64,000 nucleotides of DNA from Rhynchosporium graminicola (Eukaryota > Ascomycota > Leotiomycetes > Helotiales > Ploettnerulaceae): contig FJUW01000091.1 of the NCBI GenBank assembly GCA_900074885.1, positions 279,569 to 343,568 on the forward strand. The letters are read 5' to 3'. The translations under genes and the position numbers were made by a program. Under the pieces are notes generated by a model. It searched no databases. It was not told where the DNA came from and saw only the letters and a list, made by a program, of their open reading frames with translations. Shown piece after piece: positions 13,750 to 25,359 of the stretch. Every line of letters starts with the position of its first letter. Position 1 is the first letter of the stretch.

Positions 13750-13951
13750 TGTAACGACACAAGACTTAAGGCGGTATATAAGTAAGAATAAACAAGTAGG
13801 GAGGCTAGGAGCGATCTTATATAGTCTGGTACGAAGGAAACAGAAAGATATAGAGCTCTGAAGGAGTCTGCACCTTCTATATATATAAGGAGGGTATACC
13901 TAAGGCACCGATACTGGCCTGTATCTGCCACATATACTATACGCTGTTATA
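13750..13951 (-). repeat. Left LTR of 2.2-kb element
   Basis: 202 bp, starting TGTAACGACACAAGAC and ending cgctgttata. The start keeps its CpA/TpG sites, while the inner end is more mutated. A 66-codon minus-strand frame spans it but is only LTR sequence. Confidence 0.9.
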
Positions 13952-14049
13952 TTACCCCCTTCTAAGATAAAGGCTCGCCCTCGAGCCTTTAAAGGTAAAT
14001 AAAAAACAAGAGAAAAGGGAGTTAAATCAAGTCGAATTCTAAATAAAAT

Positions 14050-15200
14050 CTAAGTAATTATTAATCCGAAGCGTAAGACATAAATCACTCCTTCTTCGTC
14101 TTTAATATCAGGCAATCGCTCTTGTAGTAACTGTACTTCTTATAGTAGTAACACTATACTTCCTCGATAGGTATTAAGGGCTCAGAAGACGTACTAACTA
14201 TCGGTAGAGCTAGAGTAGCTCGAGGTATTAAAGGTAGTCGAGAGAGTTCTAAATCGAGTGCCGTAAGAGAAGAGACTATAGCTGAATAATCAGTCTTCTA
14301 AGAGTGCTTAATTAGAGCGGCAGCTATACGTAGCCGTATAGTAAGCTTCGGCTAGAGGTAAAAGTACTACTCTGATTTAGCTATACCTCCGAGAATTGCC
14401 GAGCTTTAGAACTTTATACGGAATTATAAAAAGGACTCCTTTTTTATTAAAAGCTTATGAAATTCGGTTTGATATTACTCCGTTTCGAGTCCAGAAAGGT
14501 AGTAAGAAGCGAGTACTGAAATTATCTCTTTAGTAGAGGAGAAAGGCGTAATTTCCGAGAGATACTATAGTTCTAAGTAACCTCTTATAAGGCTAGAAGT
14601 AGAGCTCTAGACTAGCGCTTTACGAGTACTCGTAATTAGATATCAGTCTGAATTAACTTCTAGTTAGTCCTAAATAGAAGTATACTATTAGCTGAAAGAT
14701 AGATTAATCCCTATATTAAGATTATCGATACTTTTAGTTAGTTACGACTTACCGGAGGTTAGTAAATTATTAATTGAAAAGCGTTTAAGGGTAGGTTCTA
14801 TCGGTAATTAAGATATCGAGTTTACTAAAGGTCTAGGGTTTACTAATTATGCCTAAGTACGTAAAAACTCGGTAAATATCTGCTCGATACGACTAATACC
14901 GATAGAGAGCTCCCGAGTAGTTGATTCTGTATATAATTAATAGTCTTTAATTAATTGAAGTAATTCCATAGTAAGTACGGAATCGGAGGGGCTGCGAGAG
15001 TATTCCGGTGAAGTCGTAGGGGCTGGCTAAGCCTTTTTAGGAGGTATAGTATTAGGTAAGCGAGGCTAAGCGAAAGTGATAGAATACTTGAAAGTTATAG
15101 AAGAAGCGAAAGTCGAAATCGAATTCTAAAGAAGCTAAAAGATTAAAGAGAGTTAGATATCTTAGTTAAGTAGATATAAGGAGAATTAAATTAAAAGTTC
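14050..15200 (-). pseudogene. Gag-like remnant with mutated CCHC zinc knuckle
   Basis: On the minus strand, 14153-14112 translate to CYYYKKYSYYKSDC. This has CCHC spacing (C-x2-C-x4-H-x4-C) with the second Cys and the His both changed to Tyr. Both changes are single RIP-type transitions (TGT to TAT, CAC to TAC). A polar region rich in Ser, Leu and Glu precedes it, as in Gag. RIP stops interrupt the frame. Function as a nucleocapsid protein is inferred from the knuckle and position. Confidence 0.6.
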
Positions 15201-15747
15201 TAATAGAGGGAAGTCGATTCTGCTAAAGGGGATAAATTATACCGGGGTATAAGGATTATAAGTCGAATTCTAGTAATTTCCGCTAGGGTAATAAGCTACT
15301 TTATCCTAGCCTAAAAGTAAGGTTTTTCACTATTAGAGCTACTTTCGGAAAGTTAAAGTTAAGTAAGAAGATAATAAATATTAGGGCCTTAAGGGAAGTT
15401 TCTATATAAAATTCGTCCGCTATTTTATTTCGTACGCACGAAGGAACGAGTTTCGAAGTATCTGAGAGTAACTTCGTAGTAATACTAGTGCTTCTAAGGC
15501 TGAATTACGTCTAAATTCCTAGCTATCCGAGAGATCTCTAGAATCTCAGCTATTTTGAAAACTTAACTATCGAATTCGTAAGTTAAAGAGAGTATTAACT
15601 ATTTCCGTATGATTCCGAAGTGCAAAAATCTAAAGTAAGTAGAGATAACTCAGCGAAGAGCTCCCTTTAAGTCGTACGTCCGAATCGAGTTTTCGAAGTA
15701 AGATATTATTTAATACTATCCTTAGCGGTCTTAATCTTTCTATTTAA

Positions 15748-15949
15748 TATAATAATATAAGACTTAAGGTAGTATATAAGTAAGAATAAATAAGTAGGAA
15801 AGCTAGGAGCGATCTTATATAGTCTAGTACGAAGGAAACAGAAAGATATAAAGCTCTGAAGGAGTCTGCACCTTCTATATATATAAGGAGGGTATGCCTA
15901 AGGCATCGATACTGGCCCGTATCTGCCACGTATACTATGCGCCGTCATA
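15748..15949 (-). repeat. Right LTR of 2.2-kb element
   Basis: 202 bp, aligned end to end with 13750-13951. Its inner start reads TATAATAATATAAGAC where the left LTR reads TGTAACGACACAAGAC. All differences are G-to-A or C-to-T. Its outer end (gcgccgtcata) is less mutated than the left LTR's inner end. Confidence 0.9.
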
Positions 15950-16278
15950 ATAATCCTTATTCTATATAAGTTTAATTATAATAGTTAAAGTATATAAGGA
16001 TAGTATAATCTTATCTTATATATAGAAGAATTACTCCTTCTTTTTAATCTTACCTTAGATAGTAGCGCTTTGAAATCGACTATAAAACTTAGCGAAAGTC
16101 TCGCAGGTATAGCTAAGTTATTATATTTCTAAGTAATAGAAAGCGTTATAATAGTTATTTTCTTCTAAACTAATAAGAAAGTTCTCCTCTAATAAGGAGA
16201 TTATTTTATCGCTAGTCTCGAACTCGTTAGTAAGGTACTAAAGTGTAAGATACTCCTTAGCTAATCTAGTAACTAGTT

Positions 16279-16546
16279 TATAACGACATAAGACTTAAGG
16301 CGGTATATAAGTAAGAATAAACGAGTAGGGAGGCTAAGAGCGATCTTATATAGTCTACTACGAAGGAAACAAAAAGATAAGGAAGGAAGAAGAAGAGAGA
16401 TAGAGTATAAAGCACCTTATATATATACGCTAGTACTAGTCCGATACTATACCGGGTCGGATACTAGTTCTGCCGGGATACCTATGAACTTAGGCCCTGT
16501 TATCTATCCTTCTTCTCATGTGATATTCAGGTGAGCTATCGTTATA
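16279..16546 (-). repeat. 3' LTR of inner gypsy-B
   Basis: 268 bp. It starts TATAACGACATAAGAC and ends gctatcgttata. The first ~100 bp nearly equals the LTR start of the 2.2-kb and 1.36-kb elements. Confidence 0.9.
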
Positions 16547-17076
16547 TTACCTCCCCCCTAAGAAGAGCTTAACCCTAAGCTCGGAATGTTATAGTTTATA
16601 CTAGAATTAGTCTTTATTATAACTATTTTCGTCGATATTCGCGTAATAAGCGCTAGCCGCTCTTTAGTAGTAGTAAATTCTTTATCAGGTTCTGACTAGT
16701 TATATCGCTATAATAGTACTATATTAGTTATAGCTTCTAAATCGGGCGGTAAGTAGTATTTACTTTATCTGTTTATAGTAGGAGTCGAGTTTAAGTAGGG
16801 CGTAAGGTATATAAAGGAAGGGGTTTATTAATATTAGAGCTTTTCCTTTTTAACTGCGATAACTACTTCAACTTATAAGTTTACTCTCCCTAGACTGCGA
16901 TACGGCTCCTAGAGTAGGTATTATTACTAACTACTATAGTAGTCTGCTATAATCTTATATATCAATCGACCTAATCGACTCTTCTCTTAATATAAGTAAG
17001 TTTCCTATCTTAGTTTTAGGGATAGTCCTTAAGTGCGGTACGAGGGTTTCACAGATCTATAACGCTAACTCCTATA

Positions 17077-18005
17077 GTGCCTTTACTAGTTCCTGCCGGT
17101 ACTCTTTTAGCGGCGTATTATATATATTACCTACGATATATTCGCGCTTTCCTTAAGATAAAGTATAATAATACTCTTATTTTAGAACTCTTATACTTAT
17201 TTAATAAGCTTAACTCTAAGCTTTATAAGTATTATTCGGCGTTAAAGAGTAGTTATAAGTATATAAGTTACTTAAACCTAAACGTAGTTATATATACTAA
17301 CGCGTTATAGTTACTTAACTATATTAATACGGAGTATACTATTCTATCCGGTTTACTTCTTAGCGGCGAAGCTAAGGACGCGGAGCTAAATCGGGGTAGT
17401 ATCGTAGCTACCTATAAGGCTATTAATCGGATCTATCGTCTCGCGAAATCTGCTACTCCTATTACTACGTTAGAGATTACTACTATATAATTAGTAGAGA
17501 CTTAGGCTTTAAGGCGTTCTATAGAGAAAGTATTTAAGGAGTTAGAATTTATTAAAGTAGTAAGTTACGATCTTAAACTCTTAGATACTAGTACGATACT
17601 AACGCGATATAGGATTTAGATCTTCTGATAATCGATTCGGCGGAGTCTAAGTAAATAGCTAAAATAGCGTTAAAGTAAACAAAGGAATTAAATAGTATTA
17701 TATAGGAATTTGCGAAGAAAGCTACGTTTAAAGCTATAATATCTGATACTAGAGGAAAGAGGAATTTACCTTCTAGTTTAGAGATAGTATCGGATCTAGA
17801 TACTCCCGGACCCTCTCTAAAGAAGAAAGCCCGTAGGATTAGCTATTATACTCGGTCTACTACTAGGGCTATATTAGCAGATTTAGGTAAGGAGTTAGAT
17901 ATAGTAGTTCCGGTTCTAGATATTCTAGATTTACTAGAAGCTCCGGAGGACTTAGGGAAGAAAGCTAGTAAAGTAGAAGTAGTTAAAGAAGTAGAGTTTT
18001 AGATA
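17077..18005 (+). pseudogene. Antisense accessory ORF of inner gypsy-B
   Basis: A plus-strand frame opposite to pol. The first 77 codons (17077-17310) are open and the same frame continues to about 18005, broken only by stops of RIP type (TAA/TAG). Later blocks read YTILSGLLLSGEAKDAELNR, then a Lys/Arg patch KKKARRISYYTRSTTRAIL, then an acidic Leu-rich tail DLLEAPEDLGKKASKVEVV. It lies between the integrase end of pol and the 3' LTR, convergent with pol. The homologous outer-copy frame (8330-9260) agrees residue for residue apart from RIP changes. No known domain recognised. Confidence 0.55.
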
Positions 18006-18399
18006 TAGCGTTATTATAGAGAATAATCAGGGGATTATCCTTAGTAATAAATTCTAATACTAGTAATTATAATAGCTTATTATCCTCTAAGTAACTATAG
18101 TTATCTATTCCGTCTTCCTAGGCCTTAATCTATTATTCTAGTTTACGCGGAGGTCTAGGTTTACTTAAGTTAGTAGCGTGGAAGTCTCTAAGCTTATACG
18201 GAGCACTTATTAGGTCGGAAGCGTTATACTAAGTTAGGTCCGGGTCGTAGCTTAGCTAGCTAACTTAATACTTCAGATTACCTCTTAGGAGCTATATAAT
18301 AAGTATATCTTATAACTCCTATATAATAAGTATATCTTATAACTCCTACTTTTCTTAAGTAGCGATAACCTCCGGGGGTAGGTTTAGTAACTCCTAGCC

Positions 18400-21300
18400 T
18401 AGTAATAGGTCGTCCGGGTCCTTAAAGAGTAATTCGGAGGCGAATATATCATATATAGAAGATCCCGGGGGTAAATCTAGCTTATAAGAGTATCTGATCT
18501 TAGCTAGGACCTAGTATAGTCTTACCTAAAGACTAGATAGCTTCTTACTTAGCTAGTAATTCTTAAGGTTCCTTATAGAAAGAAATACCTTATCTCTAAC
18601 TTCCTAGTCGATACCGTGCTATTTCGGGTTAGTTACGGCGCTTATCTTATACTAAGTAGCTAGCATATTAGCTTTTATAACCTCGATAGCGGATTTAGTA
18701 CGTTTAGCTAGGGATTTAGTATCGATATAGTTAAGCTTCTCTTACGGTATCGATCCGGTGAGTTACTTCTAGTCCTAGCTATTCCGTAGTAATATACTAT
18801 ATTTAAAGGTATATAGCGCTATACCGATAGAGTCGTAAAGTAGGGTTACTTAGGCGCGGTCTATTATTAGTAGTAGTTCGCCCTAGTTACTCTAGTAGTA
18901 ATTAATAAAAGGTCTAAGGCATTAGTTAATATACTAATTCATAATCTCTATTTATCTATCGGTTTACTAGTAGAAAGAGGTAGAGAGCTTAACCTTAACT
19001 CTAATTATATAGTAAAACTCTTACTAGAAGGATAAGACTAACTAAGCTCCTCGGTCAGATATAATTAATTTAAAGGTATATCCGAAACGATATATCTATT
19101 AGATAAATAACGTTACTATCCCGCGGGTATTAATATTATAATAGCACGGTATCGATATAGAGTCTTTCCTTAGGCGGTTAATAAATACTAATATCCTATT
19201 AAATCCTTAGTTATCGGGCGGGAAATCCTTAAAATCTATAGCTAAGTGCTATATAGGGTAGCTAGGTACTAGTAATAAGTATAGGAATCCTTATTATTTC
19301 GTTTACTTCGGATGAGAGTACTAATAGGGGCGGTAATTACGAGTATACTATTTTATATCTAATATAAGTCCTTTCTAGTAGTAATAAGTAGAAATCATTT
19401 CGGCGGTCTTACGAGCATTTAGATAAGTAGAGGAAACTTAATCGTAGACTTCGCTAATTAAATAAGTATATAGTAAGGTATAGCGTTATACGTATAGATA
19501 ACTATTATAAAATAGTAAACTATTATTAATAGTATAGCTATCTCCTAATATATTCCGTTTATTAGAGAACGATTCTTAGTTGAATTAGTATAGTTTCTCG
19601 ATTAATTCAAAAGAGTTATATACGGGTTCCGGTAGTATATTAGTCCCGGGCGATATTAGGTATATATAACTAATTTAATCGATATAATACTTAGCTAGTT
19701 CCGCGTTAATCCTAGAGTCTAAGCGATCTAGAGATAGTAAAACCCGAGATCTACTATCCTGTTTCTATTATTCTTATATCCTTAGATCTTATTCCCTATA
19801 GCTAAGGATATAAGCTTTAGTATTATCTTTACTAAGCGTATATATAATTTAAAAGTTGAATTCGGAAAGGAATTCTATCTATCTAGCTTACTTACTAGTT
19901 AGGACCTTAGTAATTATAAAGTATTCTAAGGATCGATAGTCCGTATATACGCCGGTATAGTATCGTAGAGATATAAGTTCCGATCTTTATTTCCGGAAAG
20001 ACTTAATAATAATATATAGCTCCTTATCGTAGATCTTCTAGTTTAGTTTATATCTATTAAGAATATAAGAGTAGAATCTAATTAGATACTACTAGTTATC
20101 TTTATATAATTAGGAGATAACTCTAGCTATTATACTATCGGAAGTATTAGTTTCTAGTTTAGTCTATAATTCAGAGTCGAAATAGTATAGTTTCTATACT
20201 AATAGTAGCTATTAATATAAATCGTTGAAGGACTTCTTATAATCGTTAGTGAAATTCTATAGTATTATCGGCCGAGTAAGCACTAAGAGAGGTTTAGTAA
20301 TAAGACTAAAATTCCGAATAAATTAATAGTAGAACTTATAGAATCCTAGGAAGGATTTTATAGCTATTACCGTTTCGGGGTACTTCTAGTCTACTAATAG
20401 TACTACTTTCTCAGGATCTGGCTCGATTCTATTAGTAATAATAATATATCTGAGGTATTTAGTCCGAGTAATATGGAATTCGCTTTTCTTAATATCTACT
20501 TAAAGTCTAGTATCTATTAAGTATTATAGTACTAATTTAACGTATTCCTTATATTCTTAGAGCGTTTCTGAGTATATAAGGATATTATCTAAGTAAGCTA
20601 TATAGAAATTATCTAGGTAGTCTAGTAGTATATTATTCATATATCGCTAGTACGTACTAAGTCTATTATAGAGCCTAAAAAGTAGTACTTTATATTTATA
20701 GGATCTGAAGTAGGTTCGGAAAGTAATATACTCCTCGGATTCGGGGTTTATACGAATACGGTTAAATACTACTCGGATATCTAGTTTAGTAAAGATTACT
20801 ACTTTAGATATATAAGTTAAGAGCTTATCGATCTTAGGTATTAGGTAGGAATCCTTTCGAGTGATTGTATTAAGCTTACGATAGTTAATATAGAAGCGTA
20901 ATCCTTTATCGGCCTTTTTAACGAATAGTATAAGTGATATAAAGGGACTTTAGCTAGATTCGATAAATCCCTTATCTAAGTTCTCTATAAGATACTTCTT
21001 AGTTACTTATAATTCGTCTATAGATTACTAATATAAAAGCGAATATACGTTAGGTAATAGTTCTTCTAGAATGATTTTATAATCGTATAAGCGATATAGC
21101 GGAAGAATATTAGAATCCCGCTTAGAAAAAGCTTCCTTAAGAGTATAGTACTATTCCGGTAGCTTTTCGGCTATAAGTCGTTCGGTATCAGGATCCTTAG
21201 GAGAGTCGCTATTTAAATAGTCTTATAAGAGGTAGTCTATCTTATAGATATTAGTAAAGAATAATTCGGAACTTTTATGTTTTATATTAAAGTAAAAAGC

Positions 21301-22500
21301 TATAGTACTAATTTAGTAAATCGGAACCGGTTTCTAGATCCTCGGAGGTTAAGAGAAGTACTTATAGTAGGGTTTCGGCGCAAGTACCTTTCTCGATGAA
21401 TTCAGAGCGGAAAGGGGTTCGGATTCCTTAGTAATAAGCGGAAATAAGTTAAAGGGTAAGGATAATACGTTAATATACTATATCGCTGCTATTTAGTATA
21501 ATTAGCGTTAGTCTAGCTAGTTTATAGCTAAGTCCTGCGCGTTAATATCGATTTAGTAAGATTAATTAATACTAGGTTTACGAGGCGGTAGAGTTATAAT
21601 TATCTCCTTATTGTATCAGAGAGTAGCTAGATATTATTCCGACTATAGTAGCTTATAGTAGAGCGTATCTAGCTTAACCTGAAATCGTTATATCTATTTA
21701 ATACTAATAATTATATCTTACTATCCTAAATCGAGGAGAATAAAAGGGTAGTTATAAATACGCCTGCTATTAATAGAAAGGTATAAATATATGAAATAGG
21801 TAATATAAGTTCTAATAGACTATTAGAAACTATGTATTAGAATAGAATAAGGTAGTAGCTCGATTTTAATACCGAGGGCCCCTGATAGTCGTCCGGTAAG
21901 AGTACGATTAATAAACAGATAACTATTCGCTCCGGTATCGATCAGGCTATTTATAGAGACTCTTAGCCCGTTTATATTAACTATAGTTAGGTATATAAAT
22001 TACTTACTTCTTATTAGGGAGTTAAGGTCCAGATTAGAGAGATTATACCTGCGTAAACCTAGGAAAGAGTTTTTACCTAGGCCTTATTATTTCCCTCTAG
22101 TATCGGTCCAGATTCGGAGAGGACGTCTTCTACTACTTCCTTAGTTACTTAATCCTCTTCTGGAAATTCGTTAATTAATTAAACCTTAGGCGGGTTAGGG
22201 CAGTCTAGCTTAATATAACTAAGCTATCTATAACTATAATACTTAGGAGGTTCTCCGGTCGAGGTAGCAGGGCGTTTTAGCGCGGAGGGAGTACTAGCCC
22301 GTACTAGGGTAGAGGTACGTATATACGGTATAGGAGTAGTTTATCGAGGAGCTAAGCTTAAGGACCGGTAAGAGGTAGAACTAGTAGTAGTTATAGTAGT
22401 AATAGTAGGCTTACGGTACTATACTTAAGCAGTAGCTTTCTCGGGATAGGTATATTCTGAGTTATAGCGATACTCGGTATCAAAAGAAAGTAAGGATCTA
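18400..22500 (-). pseudogene. Gypsy-B pol, inner copy
   Basis: Minus-strand polymerase parallel to 9300-13740 of the outer copy. The RT region spans about 20300-21000, with the catalytic YLDD-type block near 20600. No long open frame remains. Protease should lie toward 21900-22500 and integrase toward 19000-19600; I infer these positions from the usual gypsy order rather than from clear residues. Confidence 0.65.
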
Positions 22501-22849
22501 ACTATAGAAGTGTAGTCCTTATTCTACGTTAGTTTAATAATAAGAGTTAAGGCGCGTAAGGATAATATAATCTTATCTTATATATAGAAGAACTACTCTT
22601 TCCTTTTAACTTTACCTTAGATAGTAGCGCTTTGAAATCGATTACGAAACTCGGCGAAGGTCTCGCGTATATAGCTGAGTTATTATATTTCTAAGCGGTA
22701 GAAAGCGTTATAGTAGTTATCTTCCTCTAAACTAATAAGAAAGTTCTCCTCTAATAAGGAGATTATTTTATCGCTAGTTTTAAACTTGTTAGTAAGGTAC
22801 TAAAGCGTAAGATACTCCTTAGCTAATCTAGTAACTAGCCTCTATACGA

Positions 22850-23700
22850 GAACACGCTAGGAGAAGTCCGTAGGGTAGTAGTTAGTGTTCACGGCTAGCC
22901 GGTCTCGTATCGATACTCTCTATTAGAGAAAGGTAAGGTCCGATCTATTATCTAGGGGCAGGATCTTCTTAGTAAGATAAGACTTCCTAGGGCGTGACTC
23001 TACTGATTCGGCGCCGAGAGAGAGAGATAGTTTATTAGGAATAGTATCCTCTCTCTCGGTATTATATATCGGAATAGAGTTTATTAAGTTATTAAACTCC
23101 GCTATACGCGGAGATTATAATATTAGTTCTAGTAGGAGAGTCGAAGACAGGCGAGGGACCCCTATAAGGAACTTATCTTATACGGAGATTAGTCTATCTA
23201 TAGTATCTTCTAGAGAGTTATTCTTTTCCTCTTAGTCCGCTAATTATTATAAGAGGGAACGGATCAGGTTCGAGTCACCTATAGTAGTAGGAGTACTTAG
23301 CGATTATACTCCTAGTAAATTTCGCTTTTATTTTCCTTTCTCTCTTAGTCGGTACTTCCTTAATAAGATATTAATATTCTCTAGGGCAAGAGATATTTAG
23401 AGTAAAGAAGAGTATAATAGATTAGGTTCGGAGGTAGAGCGGGGGGGATCGCGTCAGGTTCCCCTAGAACTAGAGGAGTCTCTAGTTTATTAGTTAAGAG
23501 CTATAATAATAGCTTAAAAAGGGGTATATTAGGGCTATTTCGGCAGCGATATATAGAGATTAAAGTTCTAGGGTATTTATTACACTTTCTTTAAAATCTA
23601 TCTATAATTCCTTTATACTAAAGGAGTTATTAAAGGAGCGTTAGCGAAGACCTCCTCTATTATACTATTTACGATAAGCTGAATTAAACCCTGATTCATA
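22850..23700 (-). pseudogene. Gag-side region of inner gypsy-B
   Basis: A minus-strand reading with protein-like stretches such as NKLSLSLGAESVESRPRKSY near 23010. It lies between pol and the 5' LTR, where gag is expected. It repeats at 24088-25000 in the outer copy with RIP-type differences. I found no CCHC knuckle here. Confidence 0.4.
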
Positions 23701-23814
23701 GTTGTCCGAGAGATCTCTAGTATCTCGGCTATATACGAGTAGTTATCGAATAACTAACTTAGTAGTAAGATATTATAGTAAGCTATCTCCGGCTATCTTA
23801 ATCTTTTTATTTAA

Positions 23815-24082
23815 TATAACGATATAAGACTTAAGGCGGTATATAAGTAAGAATAAATAAGTAAGGAAGCTAAGAGCGATCTTATATAGTTTACTACGAA
23901 GGAAACAAAAAGATAAGGAAGGAAGAAGAAGAGAGATAGAGTATAAAGCACCTTATATATATACGCCGGTACTAGTCCGATACTATACCGGGTCGGATAC
24001 TAGTTCTGCCGGGATACCTATGAACTTGGGCCCTGTTATCTATCCTTCTTCTCATATGATATTCAGGTGAGCTATCGTCATA
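23815..24082 (-). repeat. 5' LTR of inner gypsy-B
   Basis: 268 bp. It starts TATAACGATATAAGAC and ends gctatcgtcata, aligned end to end with 16279-16546. The outer end is less mutated than the matching inner end of the left LTR. Confidence 0.9.
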
Positions 24083-25060
24083 TAGTTCCTATACGAGAAC
24101 GCGCTAGGAGAGATCTATAGAGTAGTAGTTAGTATTTATAGCTAGCGGGTCTCGTATCGATACTCTTTATTAGAGGAAAGTAAAGTCTAATCTATTATCT
24201 AAGGGTAAGATCTTCTTAGTAAGATAAGACTTTATAAGGCGTAACTCTACTAATTCGGCGCTAGGAGAAAGCGATAGTTTATTAGGAATAGTATTCTCCC
24301 TCTTAGTACTACGTATTAGAATAGAGTTTGTTAGCTTATTAAACTCCGGAATATACGAAGATTATAGTACTAGCTCTAGTAGAAGAGTTTAAGATAAGCG
24401 AGGGACCCCTATAAGGAACTTATCTTATACAGAGATTAGTCTATCTATAATATCTTCTAAAGAGTTATTCTTTTCCTCTTATTCCGCTAATTATTATAAT
24501 AAGGAATAGATCAGATTCGACTTATCTATAGAAGTAAGAGTACTTAGCGACTATACTCCTAGTGAGTTTCGCTTTTATTTTCCTTTCTCTCTCGATTAGT
24601 ACTTCTTTAATAAGGTATTAATATTCTTTAATATAAGAGATATTTAGAGTAAGGGAGGATATAATAGATTAGGTTTAGAGGTAAAATAAGAGAGATCGAG
24701 TCGAGTTCCTCTAGAACCGGAGAAGTCTCTAGTTTATTAGTTAAGAGCTATAATAGTAACTTAAAAAGGGATATATTAGGGCTATTTCAGCGGTAATACA
24801 TAGAGATTAAAGTTCCGAGGTATTTATTATACTTTCTTTAAGATCTATCTATAATTCCTTTATACTAAGAGGGTTATTAAAGGAGTATTAGCGAAAACCT
24901 CCTTTATTATACGATTTATAATAAGCTAAACTAAACCCTAGTTTATAGCTATCCGAGAGATCTCTGGAATCTCAGCTATATGCGAGTAGTTATTGAAAAA
25001 CTAACTTAATATAAGATATTATATTAAGCTATCTTCGGCTATCTTGATCTTCTTATTTAA

Positions 25061-25338
25061 TATAATAACTTAAGACTTAAGATAGTATACGAGTAAGGAT
25101 AAAATAAGTAGGGAGGCTAAGAGCGATCTTATATAGTCTACTACTAAGGAAATAAGAGAATAAGGAAAGAAGAAGAAGAGAGATAGAGTATAAGGCACTT
25201 TATATATATATACTAGTACTAGTCTAATACTTTACCGAGTCGGATACTAGTTATATCGAGATACTTATAATACCTATAAATTTAGGCCCCGGTATCTATC
25301 CTTCTCCTTATTTGATATTCAGGTAAGCTATCGTTATA
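25061..25338 (-). repeat. 5' LTR of outer gypsy-B
   Basis: 278 bp, starting TATAATAACTTAAGAC and ending gctatcgttata. More mutated than the inner copy's LTRs, consistent with the outer copy being older. Confidence 0.85.
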
Positions 25339-25359
25339 TTTTAGTAAACGAAGCCTTAG

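Larger units (their letters stand above)
13750..15949 (-). mobile_element. 2.2-kb gag-only LTR element (non-autonomous)
   Basis: Two 202-bp LTRs (13750-13951 and 15748-15949) flank about 1.8 kb. The target duplication ATAAT lies at 13745-13749 and 15950-15954. The LTR begins TGTAAC and ends GTYATA, from an ancestral GTYACA. Just inside the left LTR a CCCCCTTCT tract is the polypurine tract on the minus strand, so the element runs minus. No reverse transcriptase or integrase is seen. The LTR start is nearly the same as that of the 7.8-kb gypsy-B, so gypsy-B enzymes could have moved it. Confidence 0.85.
16279..24082 (-). mobile_element. Inner gypsy-B copy, complete 7.8-kb element
   Basis: A full-length Ty3/gypsy element of 7,804 bp with 268-bp LTRs at 16279-16546 and 23815-24082. 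The target duplication TAGTT lies at 16274-16278 and 24083-24087. It sits inside an older copy of its own family, in the same orientation. The polypurine tract is at about 16547-16560, read on the minus strand. Order on the minus strand: 5' LTR, gag-like region (about 22850-23700), pol (about 18400-22500), then a plus-strand accessory frame, then 3' LTR. It is less RIP-damaged than the outer copy. Confidence 0.9.
7724..25338 (-). mobile_element. Outer gypsy-B retrotransposon with two nested insertions
   Basis: A Ty3/gypsy element in minus orientation. Its 3' LTR remnant is on the left (to 7804) and its 5' LTR on the right (25061-25338). Its own sequence is 7805-13749, 15955-16278 and 24088-25060. 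A gag-only LTR element (13750-15949) and a full second gypsy-B copy (16279-24082) interrupt it; each insertion left a 5-bp target duplication. Minus-strand pol is readable but has no intact frame; stops and D-to-N changes are RIP-type. Confidence 0.85.

Noticed and set aside
13731..13931. 60-66-codon minus-strand frames sharing a conserved start (also 15744, 26927, 42203)
   Set aside because: They are LTR sequence of the small elements and recur only because the LTR repeats; no evidence of a protein.
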